NCBI GenBank assembly: GCA_023105745.1
Contig: JALGQZ010000002.1
Span: 81,237,785 to 81,301,784 of the forward strand
Reading direction: 5' to 3'
Source of the DNA: Austropuccinia psidii
Lineage: Eukaryota > Basidiomycota > Pucciniomycetes > Pucciniales > Sphaerophragmiaceae
Length of the DNA stretch: 64,000 nt
Part shown: positions 45,639 through 56,279 of the stretch, piece by piece
Position numbering within the stretch: position 1 is the first letter of the stretch
How the letters are laid out: each line of letters opens with the position of its first letter
Notes under the pieces: model-generated
The model's database searches: none
What the model was told of the DNA's origin: nothing
The model's input: only the letters and a program-made list of their open reading frames with translations
Program-made: the position numbers and the translations under genes

Positions 45639-47048
45639 AAATTTGTCTTTTTACCATTTAAAAGACAAATTACAGTAAACAAAGTATCACCAGTCAACTT
45701 GGAGTTAGAGAAATTCAAGTCTGAACAGTTAAATGAGGCTGAAATAAGCCTTCATCTGACTGATAAACAAGAAAATGAACTCTCTTCCCTTTTGTATGAC
45801 CACAGATGAGCATTTGCTTCAGACAAACAACCTCTAGGAGAAACTATTGTTCATGAAGTTGACATCATTCTTAATATTGAGAGACCTTATCCACCACTCT
45901 TAAGAAGACCTGCATATCCAGCAAGTCCAAAATCAAGAGAAGCTCTAGAAATTCATATCAAAGAACTTCTGGACCTTGGTGTAATAAGAAAAGTAGGCCA
46001 CAATGAAGAAGTAGAAATAACTACACCAGTCATAGTGGCGTGGCATAATGGGAAATATAGAATGGTTTGGGACTTTAGAGCTGTGAACACTTACATTGTT
46101 CCAGACAGATACCCAATACCAAAAATTCAAATTGCCCTTACTCAAATATCTCAAGCAGTGTATATAGCCACTATGGATGCCCTTAAAGGATTCCATCAAA
46201 ATGTGGTGACACCAAGAACAAGAAAATACTTGACAATTTTCGTTCATTGTGGAGTGTATGAATACTTGAGGATGCCCTTTGGTATCAAAAATGCACCTTC
46301 ACACCTCCAAAGAATGATGAATGAAATATTCCCTGAAGAAATTTCAGAGGGATGGTTAGTCATTTACATTGATGACATTATTGTCTGTTCCAAGAATTTG
46401 GAAGAGCACATGTACAGATTGTCCAGAGTTTTGACAAAAATTCAAACAGTGAACATGAAAATCTCTTTGAAGAAATCTCATTTTGGATTTAAAGAACTTA
46501 AAGCACTAGGACATGTTGTCTCTGGTTTGTCCCTTGAAATTGACAAAAACAAAGTTGCAGAAGTATTGCTAAAACCCACGCCTCAGAACAAAAAGGAAAT
46601 TCAGTCATTTTTAGATTTTGCAGGATATTACAAGCAACACATTAAAGATTTTGCATCCATAGCAAGACCACTTTATAAATTGTGTGACAAAGACACAGTA
46701 TTTGAAATGAATGTTGAAAGAGTCAAAGCCTTTGAGTCTCTAAGAGAAGCCTTGACCACTGCTCCACTCTTACTGATGCCAGACTTTAAATTGCCTTTTA
46801 AATTGTATATTAATGCATCAGGGGATGGGCTGGGTGCTGCACTTCACGAAGTTCAGATCATAAATGAAAAACCTGTAGAAGGACCCATATGTCTCATATC
46901 CAGGCAAATCAAACCAGCTAAAGCCAGATATGGATCAAGTCAAATGGAATGTCTATGCCTTGTCTGGGCCTTAGAAAAATTGAACTACTTCTTAGAGGGA
47001 TGTGCTTTTGAGGTGATAACAGATTTTAAAGCTGTCAAATTATTTTAA
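45639..47048 (+). pseudogene. Element C RT and RNase H N-terminus
   Basis: Frame 0, with one TGA at about 45807 (YDHR*AFASDK). RT motifs: [22 protein letters not shown], a GDF position mutated to WDF ([11 protein letters not shown]), [36 protein letters not shown]. RNase H has the first Asp changed to Asn ([16 protein letters not shown]), then [12 protein letters not shown]. It ends at a TAA in AVKLF where a frameshift occurs. Confidence 0.88.
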
Positions 47049-47463
47049 AACATGAACAACCTAACAGACATATGCTCAGATGGCAAATAGCCATACACGA
47101 ATATAAGGGCAATATGAATATTTTTCATAAATATGGGAATGTTCATGAAAATGCAGATGGACTAAGCAGATGGCCATTACCAAACAATATTGATAATCCC
47201 GCTTATGTCCCAGAAGAAGCTTCACCACAGATCCCAATAGAAGGAATAAGTGTTACAGACTTGAACACCACATTCTTTGAAGAAGTGAGACACAGCTACA
47301 CTCAAGATAAGAATTGTAGCATCTTGTGCCAATTACTTAACAAAGAATGTAGAGACCACTCTCTCATAAATGCCTTGGATGAAGTATGGAAGAAACTTAT
47401 GATGAAGGAATATTTCACCTACTGGATAGTATAATTTAACACAGAACAAAGCAAAAATGTGTC
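47049..47463 (+). pseudogene. Element C RNase H C-terminus and linker
   Basis: Frame 2: [43 protein letters not shown], then NALDEVWKK, where a further frameshift near 47395 moves to frame 1 with one stop before integrase. Confidence 0.83.
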
Positions 47464-48833
47464 ATGACAGTTGTCGACAGGTCATTAATCAATCTTGTAC
47501 TGAAAGATTGCCATGACAGCCCCTTCTCAGGACATCTGTCTGAAGACAGAACAAGAGAGAAAGTAAAGACCTGCATATGGTGGCCAATGTGGCAGAAAGA
47601 TGTTGCAGAGTATTGCAAGACCTGTGACAGATGTCAAAAAGCAAATACATCCACTGGCAAGAGACTGGGAAATATGATAAAAATCCAAGAACCAAGCAGA
47701 CCTTGGAAAATTGTCCATATGGATTGGGTCACTGGCCTACCACCAGGAGGTGAAAGAAGTTATAATGCTTGCCTAGTGATTGTGGACAGATTCAGTAAAA
47801 CTGCAATCCTTTTACCATGTCACAAGGATAATACAGCCATGGATACAGCTCTTCTGATATGGAATAGAGTAGTATCATGGACTGGAATATTTGCAGATAT
47901 CATTAGGGATAGGGATCCCAAATTCACTTCAGCACTATGGAAAAATCTTCACCAATTATTTGGCACTAAGCTGTCTTTCTCTACAGCCTACCACCCACAA
48001 ACTGATGGTCTGGCTGAAAGGATGATCCAAACCTTAGAGGACATGGTAAGAAGATTTTGTGCATACCACCTTGAATTCAAAGATTGTGATGGATTTACCC
48101 ATTATTGGTGTACTCTGCTGCCAGCACTGGAATTAACATATAAAACATCAATCCATTCCAGTACCAATCAAACTCCTGCTATCCTAGAAAAAGGATGGAG
48201 CCCCAAATTACCCCAAGATTCCTTGAGTAAAGATTTGATTGAAATACATCCCACAGCTGCTAGGCTCAAAGGAATGCTAGACAAAGCTAGAAAGCATGCA
48301 GTAAGGTGCATGGAGGACTCTTTTGCATATGCTAAGGACAAATGGGATAAATCACATCCAACTCCATATTTCAAAGTGGGGGACTTAGTTAATGTATTCA
48401 CCACTAACTTCAATAACATCAAAGGATGTAAAAATCGGAAAGACTCCTTTTCAGGAATTTGTTTATTAAGGCCCTCCATGAAGAAAATTCTGTTAAAGTA
48501 GAGTTATATGAAGAACTCAGCAATAAGGATCCTACATTTCCAGTGAGCTTTATAAAGCCATATAAATCTGGTGATGCTGAAAAATTCCCCTTGAGGAACA
48601 AAGTTCCCCAAGCAATACCTCCTATTGAGTCATCTGATAGTAACAAAATTACCAAAGTTCTCAAAGAAAGGAAGTTGAGAACCAACAAAGTAAGGGAATA
48701 CCTTGTTATGTACAGTGACCCAACTTGTGAAGATGAATGGTTTCCAGAAAAAGACATACCTGAAGCTAGTAAGCTTCTCAGAAGGTTTAGACACACTAGA
48801 AATAAAAAAAATTACAAAGTATTATTCTTTTTT
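47464..48833 (+). pseudogene. Element C integrase with chromodomain, frameshifted
   Basis: Frame 1 47464-48501 carries the zinc domain ([20 protein letters not shown]) and DDE core (HMDWVTGL; IIRDRDPKF, where the related copies have ISDRDP; TDGLAERM). A frameshift near 48460 moves the tail and chromodomain to frame 0 (KVLKERKLRTNKV, EYLVMYSDPTCEDEW, LLRRFRHTR). Compared with the open copy at 6851-8332 the catalytic acids are kept but the protein cannot be made in one piece. Confidence 0.87.
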
Positions 48834-48845
48834 AGGGGGAGGGAA
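48834..48845 (+). promoter_or_regulatory. Polypurine tract of element C
   Basis: AGGGGGAGGGAA after TTTTTT, directly before LTR C3. Confidence 0.88.
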
Positions 48846-50661
48846 TGTGAGCCTTAGAGGTATTTTCATATACCCAAAAGACCACAAAAGATAAATTGAG
48901 ATACAAATATAAATGAAATAAATTTATTTATACTATAAAAATAAGAATTGAAATATACATACAAACTTATATTTACAAATAAAAAGTTAATTATAATTCC
49001 AAAATAAAATTACAATAAAATTCAAAATTAGGAAAATACATTTTTACTTGTAAAAATTAAGTAAAAATGAATTTTTAATAAAAATTGTGAAATTAAAATA
49101 TTTTTGATAAAAAGTTATATAAAATATATTTTAACTTTTTATCTAATAAATAAACATAAAGAAGGTATTACACCATTGGATTCCTCATAAAAAATAAAGT
49201 TGGGTGACCTCTGGATGAAATTTCTGTTACTCAACTCTAAATAAGCTTAAATTAAGTTTTTAGTATTTTAATACAAAAATTGAAAATCCTCAAAACTTAA
49301 ATTTAATTCACACCACATGGGGTGTTAACCATCAATTTTTGTGTTAAGATTGAGGTGTTGTGTTTAGCTTAGAAGTTATGAGGAATTGAAGTATTTTCAA
49401 TTGAATTCAATTGAAATGTCAAAATGTGCACGTGTATTACATAAGTGAACTTTGATCTAAATATGTTGTATCAATTATTACTGTATTTTACTGTACAATT
49501 CAATTGAATGACATATGTAAATTACAAGTATAATAAATGATGAGGAATTAAAGGAAAAATAAATTGGAAAGATTAAAATTGGGGGGGGGGAAAGAAACTC
49601 CAGCTCTAAGGGGGAGCCAGACCCCCAAAATCCTTGCTGACAGGCGTGAGATGTCAAAATTCACGCAAAGGTTCATCAATTTTGGCCTGGGATTGAGTCA
49701 CAGGTTCTGTGACTCAATTGATGATGAGGTTTTGATACAACCCAGGGCAGTTTTAACTGTTGCCAAGAGGGTAAAACTACCCTTAAGTTAGAAGATGTTA
49801 ATAAAAACAGTGTTAAAGCAATTCTACTCTTCTTAAACACATTCTGACGTTTTTTGCAGGCTCTAGACCAGGTATTGCTATAGTAATGGCTGATTTAAGG
49901 GTCTAAAATGGCTTAAACCATCACTTTTTTGGTCTAATGCAAAGTTCAATGATGCCACCATTGGCTTTTTTGTTGTCAGACTGTTTTTAACTACTGACAA
50001 GAGTAAATTTTACTTTTGGAGTAAGAAAATTGATGGCTAGAAAAGAATGTCTTCTTTGGCCCACTTTTCTCTTCATGTTAGAATATTTTCCTTTTATAAT
50101 TAGCTTAAACACTGTTGAACCAATCAACAAAAGATTCCAACACCCCTTTTTAAACCATTGTAAACCTTTTAACCACGTGAAAAAATCATTATAATCATTG
50201 TTTGTAACTGTTATGATCATTTTTACCCCTGAACCACCCCAAAAGTGAATTAAAGCATCTTTCATCACTGTTAACTTTGTCACTTTGTTTCCAAATTCAC
50301 TTTGGTCACTTTTGGGTGTGTTTCCTCTTTGACATTCTTTTTAAAGACCTTGTTTTTTAATTAATTTCTTCAAGTTATTTGCTCAATTAATCCCAATTGA
50401 AATTGATCTGGAAGAAATTTCTTTTGTAGCCTTAAATATCTCTTGTAGAGTATTTTTTGGATGAATTTTTTCAATGGTAAAACAATAAATCTTTAGAATA
50501 TTATTGTTTTATACTAATGAAGCTATAAAAAACAAAGTTGGTGTGTTTTCTCTTCAAAAATAGTATTTCTTCTAATTTTTAATTGATTTTTACCTTATAC
50601 AAATTTTGAGGACAGGAAAAGTACTTGATTTTTAATCAAAGTTTCATATCCACACTTTACA
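48846..50661 (+). repeat. 3' LTR of element C (C3)
   Basis: 1816 bp, TGTGAGCCTTAGAGG to CCACACTTTACA. The TATAAAAG of C1 and C2 reads TAGAAAAG here (50038-50045), so this copy's promoter is probably damaged. Confidence 0.94.
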
Positions 50662-51009
50662 CTCAGAAGGAACAGAAACTCCAATATTGGGAGTAAGCTC
50701 CTCAGACCTGCATCATGAATTCTTCAATGCAGTGATGGAAACATATGCCAAACATAAACAATGTGGCATAGTGTTGCAACTCCTTCAAAAAAGGTACATG
50801 AGCCCAGAACTGGAGCCCCATTTGGAGGAACACTGCTTGAGGGTCTATAAGGACAATAAATATTTCCTCATAGATGGCCTGCTCTACCATAGAGAGAAGC
50901 ACACTAGTGCACTTAAAATAATAAACAGAGACCATATAACTTTGATCCTGTAGGAATGCCGTGACTGGCCCTATATGGGACACATGAGTGAAGACAGGAC
51001 CAAGGTCAG
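50662..51009 (+). pseudogene. B-plus pre-integrase linker and zinc domain start
   Basis: It continues B after element C: ETPILGVSSSDLHHEFFNA, KHKQCGIVLQLLQKRY, DGLLYHREKHTSAL, a TAG near 50951, then ECRDWPYMGHMSEDRTK. It corresponds to 1300-1630 of B-minus. B stops matching at about 51003; the last bases (GTCAG) are the duplication of solo LTR A' and belong to the start of repeat E2. Confidence 0.85.
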
Positions 51010-53201
51010 TGTAAGGTGTGTCTATGAAACTCTTGATAATAGTAACAATATCAAGAGTACTATGACTGTCCTCAATAGAAAAATATAATATCATAAAATA
51101 TTACAACCACAAATTTAAATATTATTATTAGAAATAATTATATAAAAAAATAAATTTAATTATTATTATAATAATATAATAATAAAAAAAAATATAATAA
51201 TTATAATAAATTATAATTATTCTATTATTGTTATGGTCACTGACAGTTATAACAATAAGAAGTGTAAAGCTCTTAATGAGACAATTACACGTGGAAAATA
51301 TAAATATTTAACCACTTATAAATAATATAAATATTATTTATAAAAGAATTAAAACACACACTGTGCAGAAATAATTCTTATAGAGAAAATTCTATATATA
51401 AAAAAAAACTAATACTAGACAAAAAAATATAGAATTTTTAAAGAAAACTTACTTATAAGATTTATTTAATATAATAAGTCAAACAACAACAGTTATAATA
51501 TTAAATAATAATTATAAGTTAAAAACACGTCAAAAATCAATAAATTTAAAGATAAAACAACTTTTTATAATATAAATTATGATTAAAGAGTTTTTAGAGG
51601 AATTTGTGGTTTTTAAAAGATATTTAAAATGATAATTTTATATAATAAAATATATTATTGGTGATTACAACAATAATCTAAATTCTATGACTTCAATTCT
51701 TTAATTTTAATAAATAAAGAATAAAAATAACTTAAGAATTATTTTTAATAATAAGATTTTATATTTGATAAAACTTTACCTGTTTAAATTTCTAATATGA
51801 TTGGATTAATAATTATTGATGGACAAAAACAGTGATGAAAAGACTCTTTTTATGTCTTCAGAGCAGCTCTCATGATTCATAATGGATGTAGAGGGCGTGC
51901 TCAGGTCAAAACTGAAAACCCATGCTTAAAAATAAAGTTCTTAACTTAAGGAAACTTATTTTTACTTCCAATTTAAAGTTACCAGTGTTATTCTTAACTC
52001 CATGTAACTTTAATCCTCATTTAAACTAATTATTTTAAGTTTTTAATATAAATAAGCTTATTTATATTGAATTTCATCACATGAACAACTTAAAAATAGA
52101 GTTTCAAGTAGAAATCTCTTAAACTCAATTTTTAATTAATTTTTAAAGAAATCATAAATTTCTTTGAGTTTAATTAAAAGAGTAAATTTCCAGGCTAATT
52201 ACCCAGGAAATTTATTTACAAAAGATACTTAAAATCTAATTTATATATTGATAATATTAAATTCTAAGTTGTGTGAAATTTTCAAGCAAATCCATTAAGA
52301 ATTGGAATTTTAATGAATTTTTGAAGTTTTTGCTATTTTTCCACGTAAAATAGCAAAACACACCAAACCTTAAGTTTTGATAAGGTTTTAATGCTTGAAA
52401 CTTTAAATTTTTAAGCTTATTTAAGTTTTTTAAGCTTAATTAAGCTCTGACAGTTCTTCAAACCTTGATTTCAAGCCTGCATATTGGGATTTACCCTTTG
52501 GCAGCTTGAAATTCCTGTCCAAATTGGGATAAAACCAGTTTGAACTTTAAGGTTGGATCAAAGTCTAATCTTAAAGTTTAAATAAGGTTGAAAATCCTCC
52601 AATACAGGTGGACAACCTTAATTGAATCCTTGCAGATCCAAAAAGTTGGGTACCCCAGCTCTATTTGGTCTTTTTCCTTTGTCCCACCTTTCTGTGTGGA
52701 TTTTGCCCTTTTATTTATTTAAAGCCATACTATGGCCTTAAACCCTTTTAAATTGAGCTCACGCAGGATTTACATTCTGTATGGTAAATCCTTAGCCAAT
52801 TCAGTAAATATACACCACACCTCAATTTTAACTAAAATTTTGGTAAGTTTGCATAAACCTTATGCAACTTTAATTTTAAGCTTAATTAAGCTTAAATTTA
52901 ACAATTTTGAAAAAAATTTAAAAAGTTACATTGGTACTGTGAGATTCTTAAATCTTCCAATAACATAAAAAATAAGTGTTTTTGGGTATAACACCCTATG
53001 GGTGTACCCTAGGTTATTTTTGGTGTAGAATCCAAAAATGACATAATATTTATAACTTTGTTTATCCAAAAAAAAGTTATACTTATTTTTTATTATTTTT
53101 TATTTTAAATTCAACTAAAAAGTCTGTTTAAGACAAAATTAACTGTTTATAAAATCATTTGTGGCCTTATGGGTATGTCATACATACCTCACAGGCTCAC
53201 A
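51010..53201 (-). mobile_element. Solo LTR, diverged family A' (minus strand)
   Basis: 2192 bp. On the minus strand it starts TGTGAGCCTGTGAGGTAT at 53201 and ends CATAGACACACCTTACA at 51010. Perfect duplication GTCAG at 51005-51009 and 53202-53206. Its ends and some inner blocks (a GGGTACCCCAGCTCT region) resemble family A, but most of it no longer aligns by eye, so it is a separate family. Very AT-rich near 51100-51240. No coding content recognised. Confidence 0.93.
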
Positions 53202-54174
53202 GTCAGCCTGTGACTCAAAACCAGAGCACAATCATGACAGCCAAATACAATAAATCAATGGTATAGCCAAGATACCAACAAAACATGGAGCTGAGCCAAA
53301 TCAGGTAAAAAGGTATTAAAAGAAAGGGGAAACTCACCCCTTCCCAAATATACAAGTCCCATCACCATAGGAGAAAGAATAACAAAGTTATTCCTGATCA
53401 ACGGTTTTTCTGAGCATAAACCCCAATTTTCACCTCTCATCTGAAATACAGAGAGCTAGCACCAGTATCACAGAAGTTATGCGCGAATTCAGGCCAAATA
53501 AGGGTGAATCAAATATTCACCTCTAATCTAACTTCTACACCTTCAGTGTGAGATACTTACAGTGGGTCTTTTTGGAAAGGGAACAATCAAGGCTATCTGA
53601 TGGTGGCATTCATTTCCCCATATCACATCCAGAACAAACGTCATACGGGAAAACAAGCCCAAGATAGCTTTTTGCCTAAAACACACATATGTACAAAATC
53701 TTGTACATGGCATAACTTTGCCATATTTAATGATAACCATACCAAATGAGGAACCATTGTGAAGAACACATACTGGGATACACAGTCAACCAGTTCTGAG
53801 GTTGATATCTCAAAACCCGACAAAGGTATGGCTGCTTTAAGCTCAAAATCCCACAGTTTGGCCAATACAGACCTACCATGGGATAATATCCCACAGCCAT
53901 GATTATTAGGTGTCAAAAAGACAAAGAAGCTTGTTTTCACTTCAATACCTCATAGTTCATTCAATACTGGGGTCCCATACAGGTTCTGTACAGCATTCTA
54001 TGTGTCATACACGTCAGAATCAGGCTGTGTGGTCCCCAAATGAACCTTTTCACCCTTTATTGGTGAATGCCGCCCAGATGTGGTTTCAAAACCACATCTG
54101 AGCCCAATACAGGCTATAAAGGCCTTTTGCAAACAACAAGCCTGTCCTAGAGAGTGAAAAATCTTCACTTCCTC
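53202..54174 (+). repeat. LTR family E, truncated copy E2
   Basis: It matches E1 from base 2 of its start (GTCAGCC-GTGACTCAAAACC) up to GAAAAATCTTCACTTCCTC, with an internal gap of about 85 bases. The last third of E is missing because E3 starts there in opposite orientation. Its first bases form the A' duplication, so before A' inserted E2 was joined directly to B near 51004. Confidence 0.87.
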
Positions 54175-55203
54175 TGTCAGGCTGAGTCTATGATGAAGCA
54201 GTAATTAAACTATTTACAACTTCAACCATGACTGTGACACAGTGATAAAGGTTTAAAATAAAGGTTTTTGATCATAATCAGGGTTTATAAATAAAAAAAG
54301 TGCTTTACTATTGTGCAATAGTGGGGGTGAGCACTGTTGAAAGCCCTGGGTGCAGCTTTACCTGTTGGATTACAATAATAAAGACTTCATTACTTAAATT
54401 TGAAGTATACCTGGTTATTTTCCAATAGTATAACTGTTTTTTACAGCTGTACTACGTAGGAATTCAATAGCAGGATGAGGAAAACCTTTCTGGCTGTGAA
54501 AAGGCCCCTTTTTATCCCAAAATCGGGTGAAAAGGTAGCTAGACCTTTTCACGTGGAGGGAGTGAAGATTTTTCACTCTCCAGGACAGGCTTGTGGCTTG
54601 CAAAAAGCCTGTATAGCCTGTTATGGGCTCAGATGTGGTTTTAAAACCACATATGGGCGGCATTCACCAATAAAGGGTGAAAAGGTTCATTTGGGGACCA
54701 CACAGCCTGATTCTGACGTGTATGACACATAGAATGCTGTACAGAACCTGTATGGGACCCCAGTATTGAATGAACTATGAGGTATTGAAGTGAAAACAAG
54801 CTTCTTTGTCTTTTTGACACCTCATAATCATGGCTGTGGGATATTATCCCATGGTAAGTCTGTATTGGCCAAACTGTGGGATTTTGAGCTTGAAGCAGCC
54901 ATACCTTTGTCGGGTTTTGAGATATCAACCTCAGAACTGGTTCACTGTGTATCCCAGTATGTGTTCTTCACAATGGTTCCTCATTTGGTATGGTTATCAT
55001 TAAATATGGCAAAGTTATGCCATGTACAAGATTTTGTACATACGTGTGTTTTAGGCAAAAAGCTATCTTGGGCTTGTTTTCCCGTATGACGTTTGTTCTG
55101 GATGTGATATGGGGAAATGAATGGAGCCATATGATAGCCCTTATTCTGCCCTTTCCAAAAGCACCTTACTTTAGGTATCTCACACTAAAACTGGAGAAGT
55201 TAG
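54175..55203 (-). repeat. LTR family E, inverted copy E3
   Basis: It starts at the exact E terminus (TGTCAGGCTGAGTC, which is the complement of E's 3' end) and runs backwards through E to ACTGGAGAAGTTAG at 55203, where E homology ends; E's own 5' third is absent. Together with E2 it makes an inverted repeat of about 650 bp arms. Confidence 0.88.
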
Positions 55204-56279
55204 CTGAGACACCAGGGCAAATCTTGCGTCAATCGTCGGCAATTGACTTCACGTCAAGCAAATGTCAAGCAGGATAAAAGTCAAGCTCACGTCAAGCAAA
55301 AATCAAGAGAACATCGAGAACACGTCACACTGTGGTCTTACACAGAATCCTGTGACATCCACCAATATTGGTTCCCCTGTGCCTTCAACTGAGATTCCTC
55401 ACCACCGGATCCTCCCTCAACCATCCAAAAGTTGGTAAAAATTACACAAGACCCACCTGTTTCCACACGCACACATCAAAGAGGTCCTTCAGCAAGTCTT
55501 GATTTAGAGGGGGGGTTTCACCTCACCAAGTCATCCATGAAAGGACTCAGCCTCCGCAGGATTGTGATTTTGTGGATGACACTGGTAGAGCCCGCCACAC
55601 AATACCATTGGTGCAGTGCGGTTGCATTCGCGTGTCAATGTGCATGCACAGGGGCCTGTTCGTAAGTGTATGCATAACGGCCAATTCCCCTTCCAACTGT
55701 CACAACCAGGAAGAATGACCCTCCTCCATTGGTGTTGTGGCAATTCCAACCTGGGACCAATTCGCCACACCATATCTTTATGGCCAATTTGGCCCCCTCT
55801 GGTGCTCTATGGCATTTTGTCCATATCACTACTCCCTTGACTTTTATGGCCTCAGGCCATCTCCTGCCATCATTTGCCTCCCTGGCCAATTCTCATATCC
55901 CCAACCCCCAGGACTTGATCTTTGGTTTTGGGCCCCCAAGCCCTCATTAGTGTTTTTGGACCAACCCTTTTCATTAGGGGGGTCCTGGTGTAGATTGCCT
56001 TTTGGGGCCATTTAGGACCCCTATGGCCTCTACGGTCCATGGTCCATATGCCACGGTCTGTGGGCCAATTAGGCCCCTTTTGGCCTAATCCAATGAGGCA
56101 AAAAGGGGACAAAGGGGGAAGCCCATTAACCCCCAAGGCCAGGTGGGTCCCAAACCAAAATTGGGCACACCTGAGCCAATTTTGGCCCCAAATCCCATCA
56201 AACCCAAAATGGCCATAAAGACCCTCAGGACCCAATTTTGGCCAATAACCACCATGGACCACTTTTAAGCCCATAGCCT
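55204..56279. other. Non-coding stretch, no gene recognised
   Basis: Begins with a CGTCAAGC-like short repeat (55240-55310), contains a TGTGACATCCACCAA string (55351-55365) also present at the F1/B junction (11166-11180), and from about 55760 becomes a region full of GGCC/TTGGCC-type words. The frames across it are short, overlap on both strands and have no recognisable motif. It may be the 5' part of the long F-like repeat that ends at 57935. Confidence 0.5.

Larger units (their letters stand above)
26675..50661 (+). mobile_element. Element C, full-length, with element D nested inside (24.0 kb)
   Basis: LTR C2 (26675-28509) and LTR C3 (48846-50661) flank it, with a perfect target-site duplication CTCAG at 26670-26674 and 50662-50666. 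Its own sequence is about 10.1 kb; the remaining 13.9 kb is element D inside gag. Order: LTR, primer site, short exon, alpha/beta frames, Gag, protease, RT, RNase H, integrase, chromodomain, polypurine tract, LTR. It is inserted in B-plus between RNase H and integrase. At least three frameshifts and several stops in pol. Confidence 0.95.
11173..51009 (+). mobile_element. Element B, plus-strand copy (B-plus), host of the nested insertions
   Basis: B-plus coding sequence is present in four blocks: gag 11173-12951, protease 23237-23991, RT/RNase H 25919-26674, and the integrase N-terminus 50662-51009. Joined end to end they follow the gene order and sequence of B-minus. The interruptions are element A, solo LTR A4 and element C. 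The copy is interrupted at about 51009 by solo LTR A' and does not resume beyond it; about 51004 is where repeat E begins. Only about 3.5 kb of this 39.8-kb span belongs to B. Confidence 0.85.

Noticed and set aside
48834..48860. A possible envelope or extra gene between integrase and the 3' LTR.
   Set aside because: In A, C and D the integrase frame ends within about 10-140 bases of the polypurine tract, leaving no room.
54790..55089. A 95-99 codon frame (MKTSFFVFL...) conserved in E1, E2 and E3.
   Set aside because: All three are LTR copies, and the frame lies antisense to the LTR. Similarity follows from recent shared origin, and no selection can be shown from three copies.
55432..56274. 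Short frames of 70-134 codons in 55432-56274 as possible host genes.
   Set aside because: They overlap each other on both strands, show low-complexity Pro/Gly-rich composition from GGCC-rich DNA, and no splice pattern or motif supports one.
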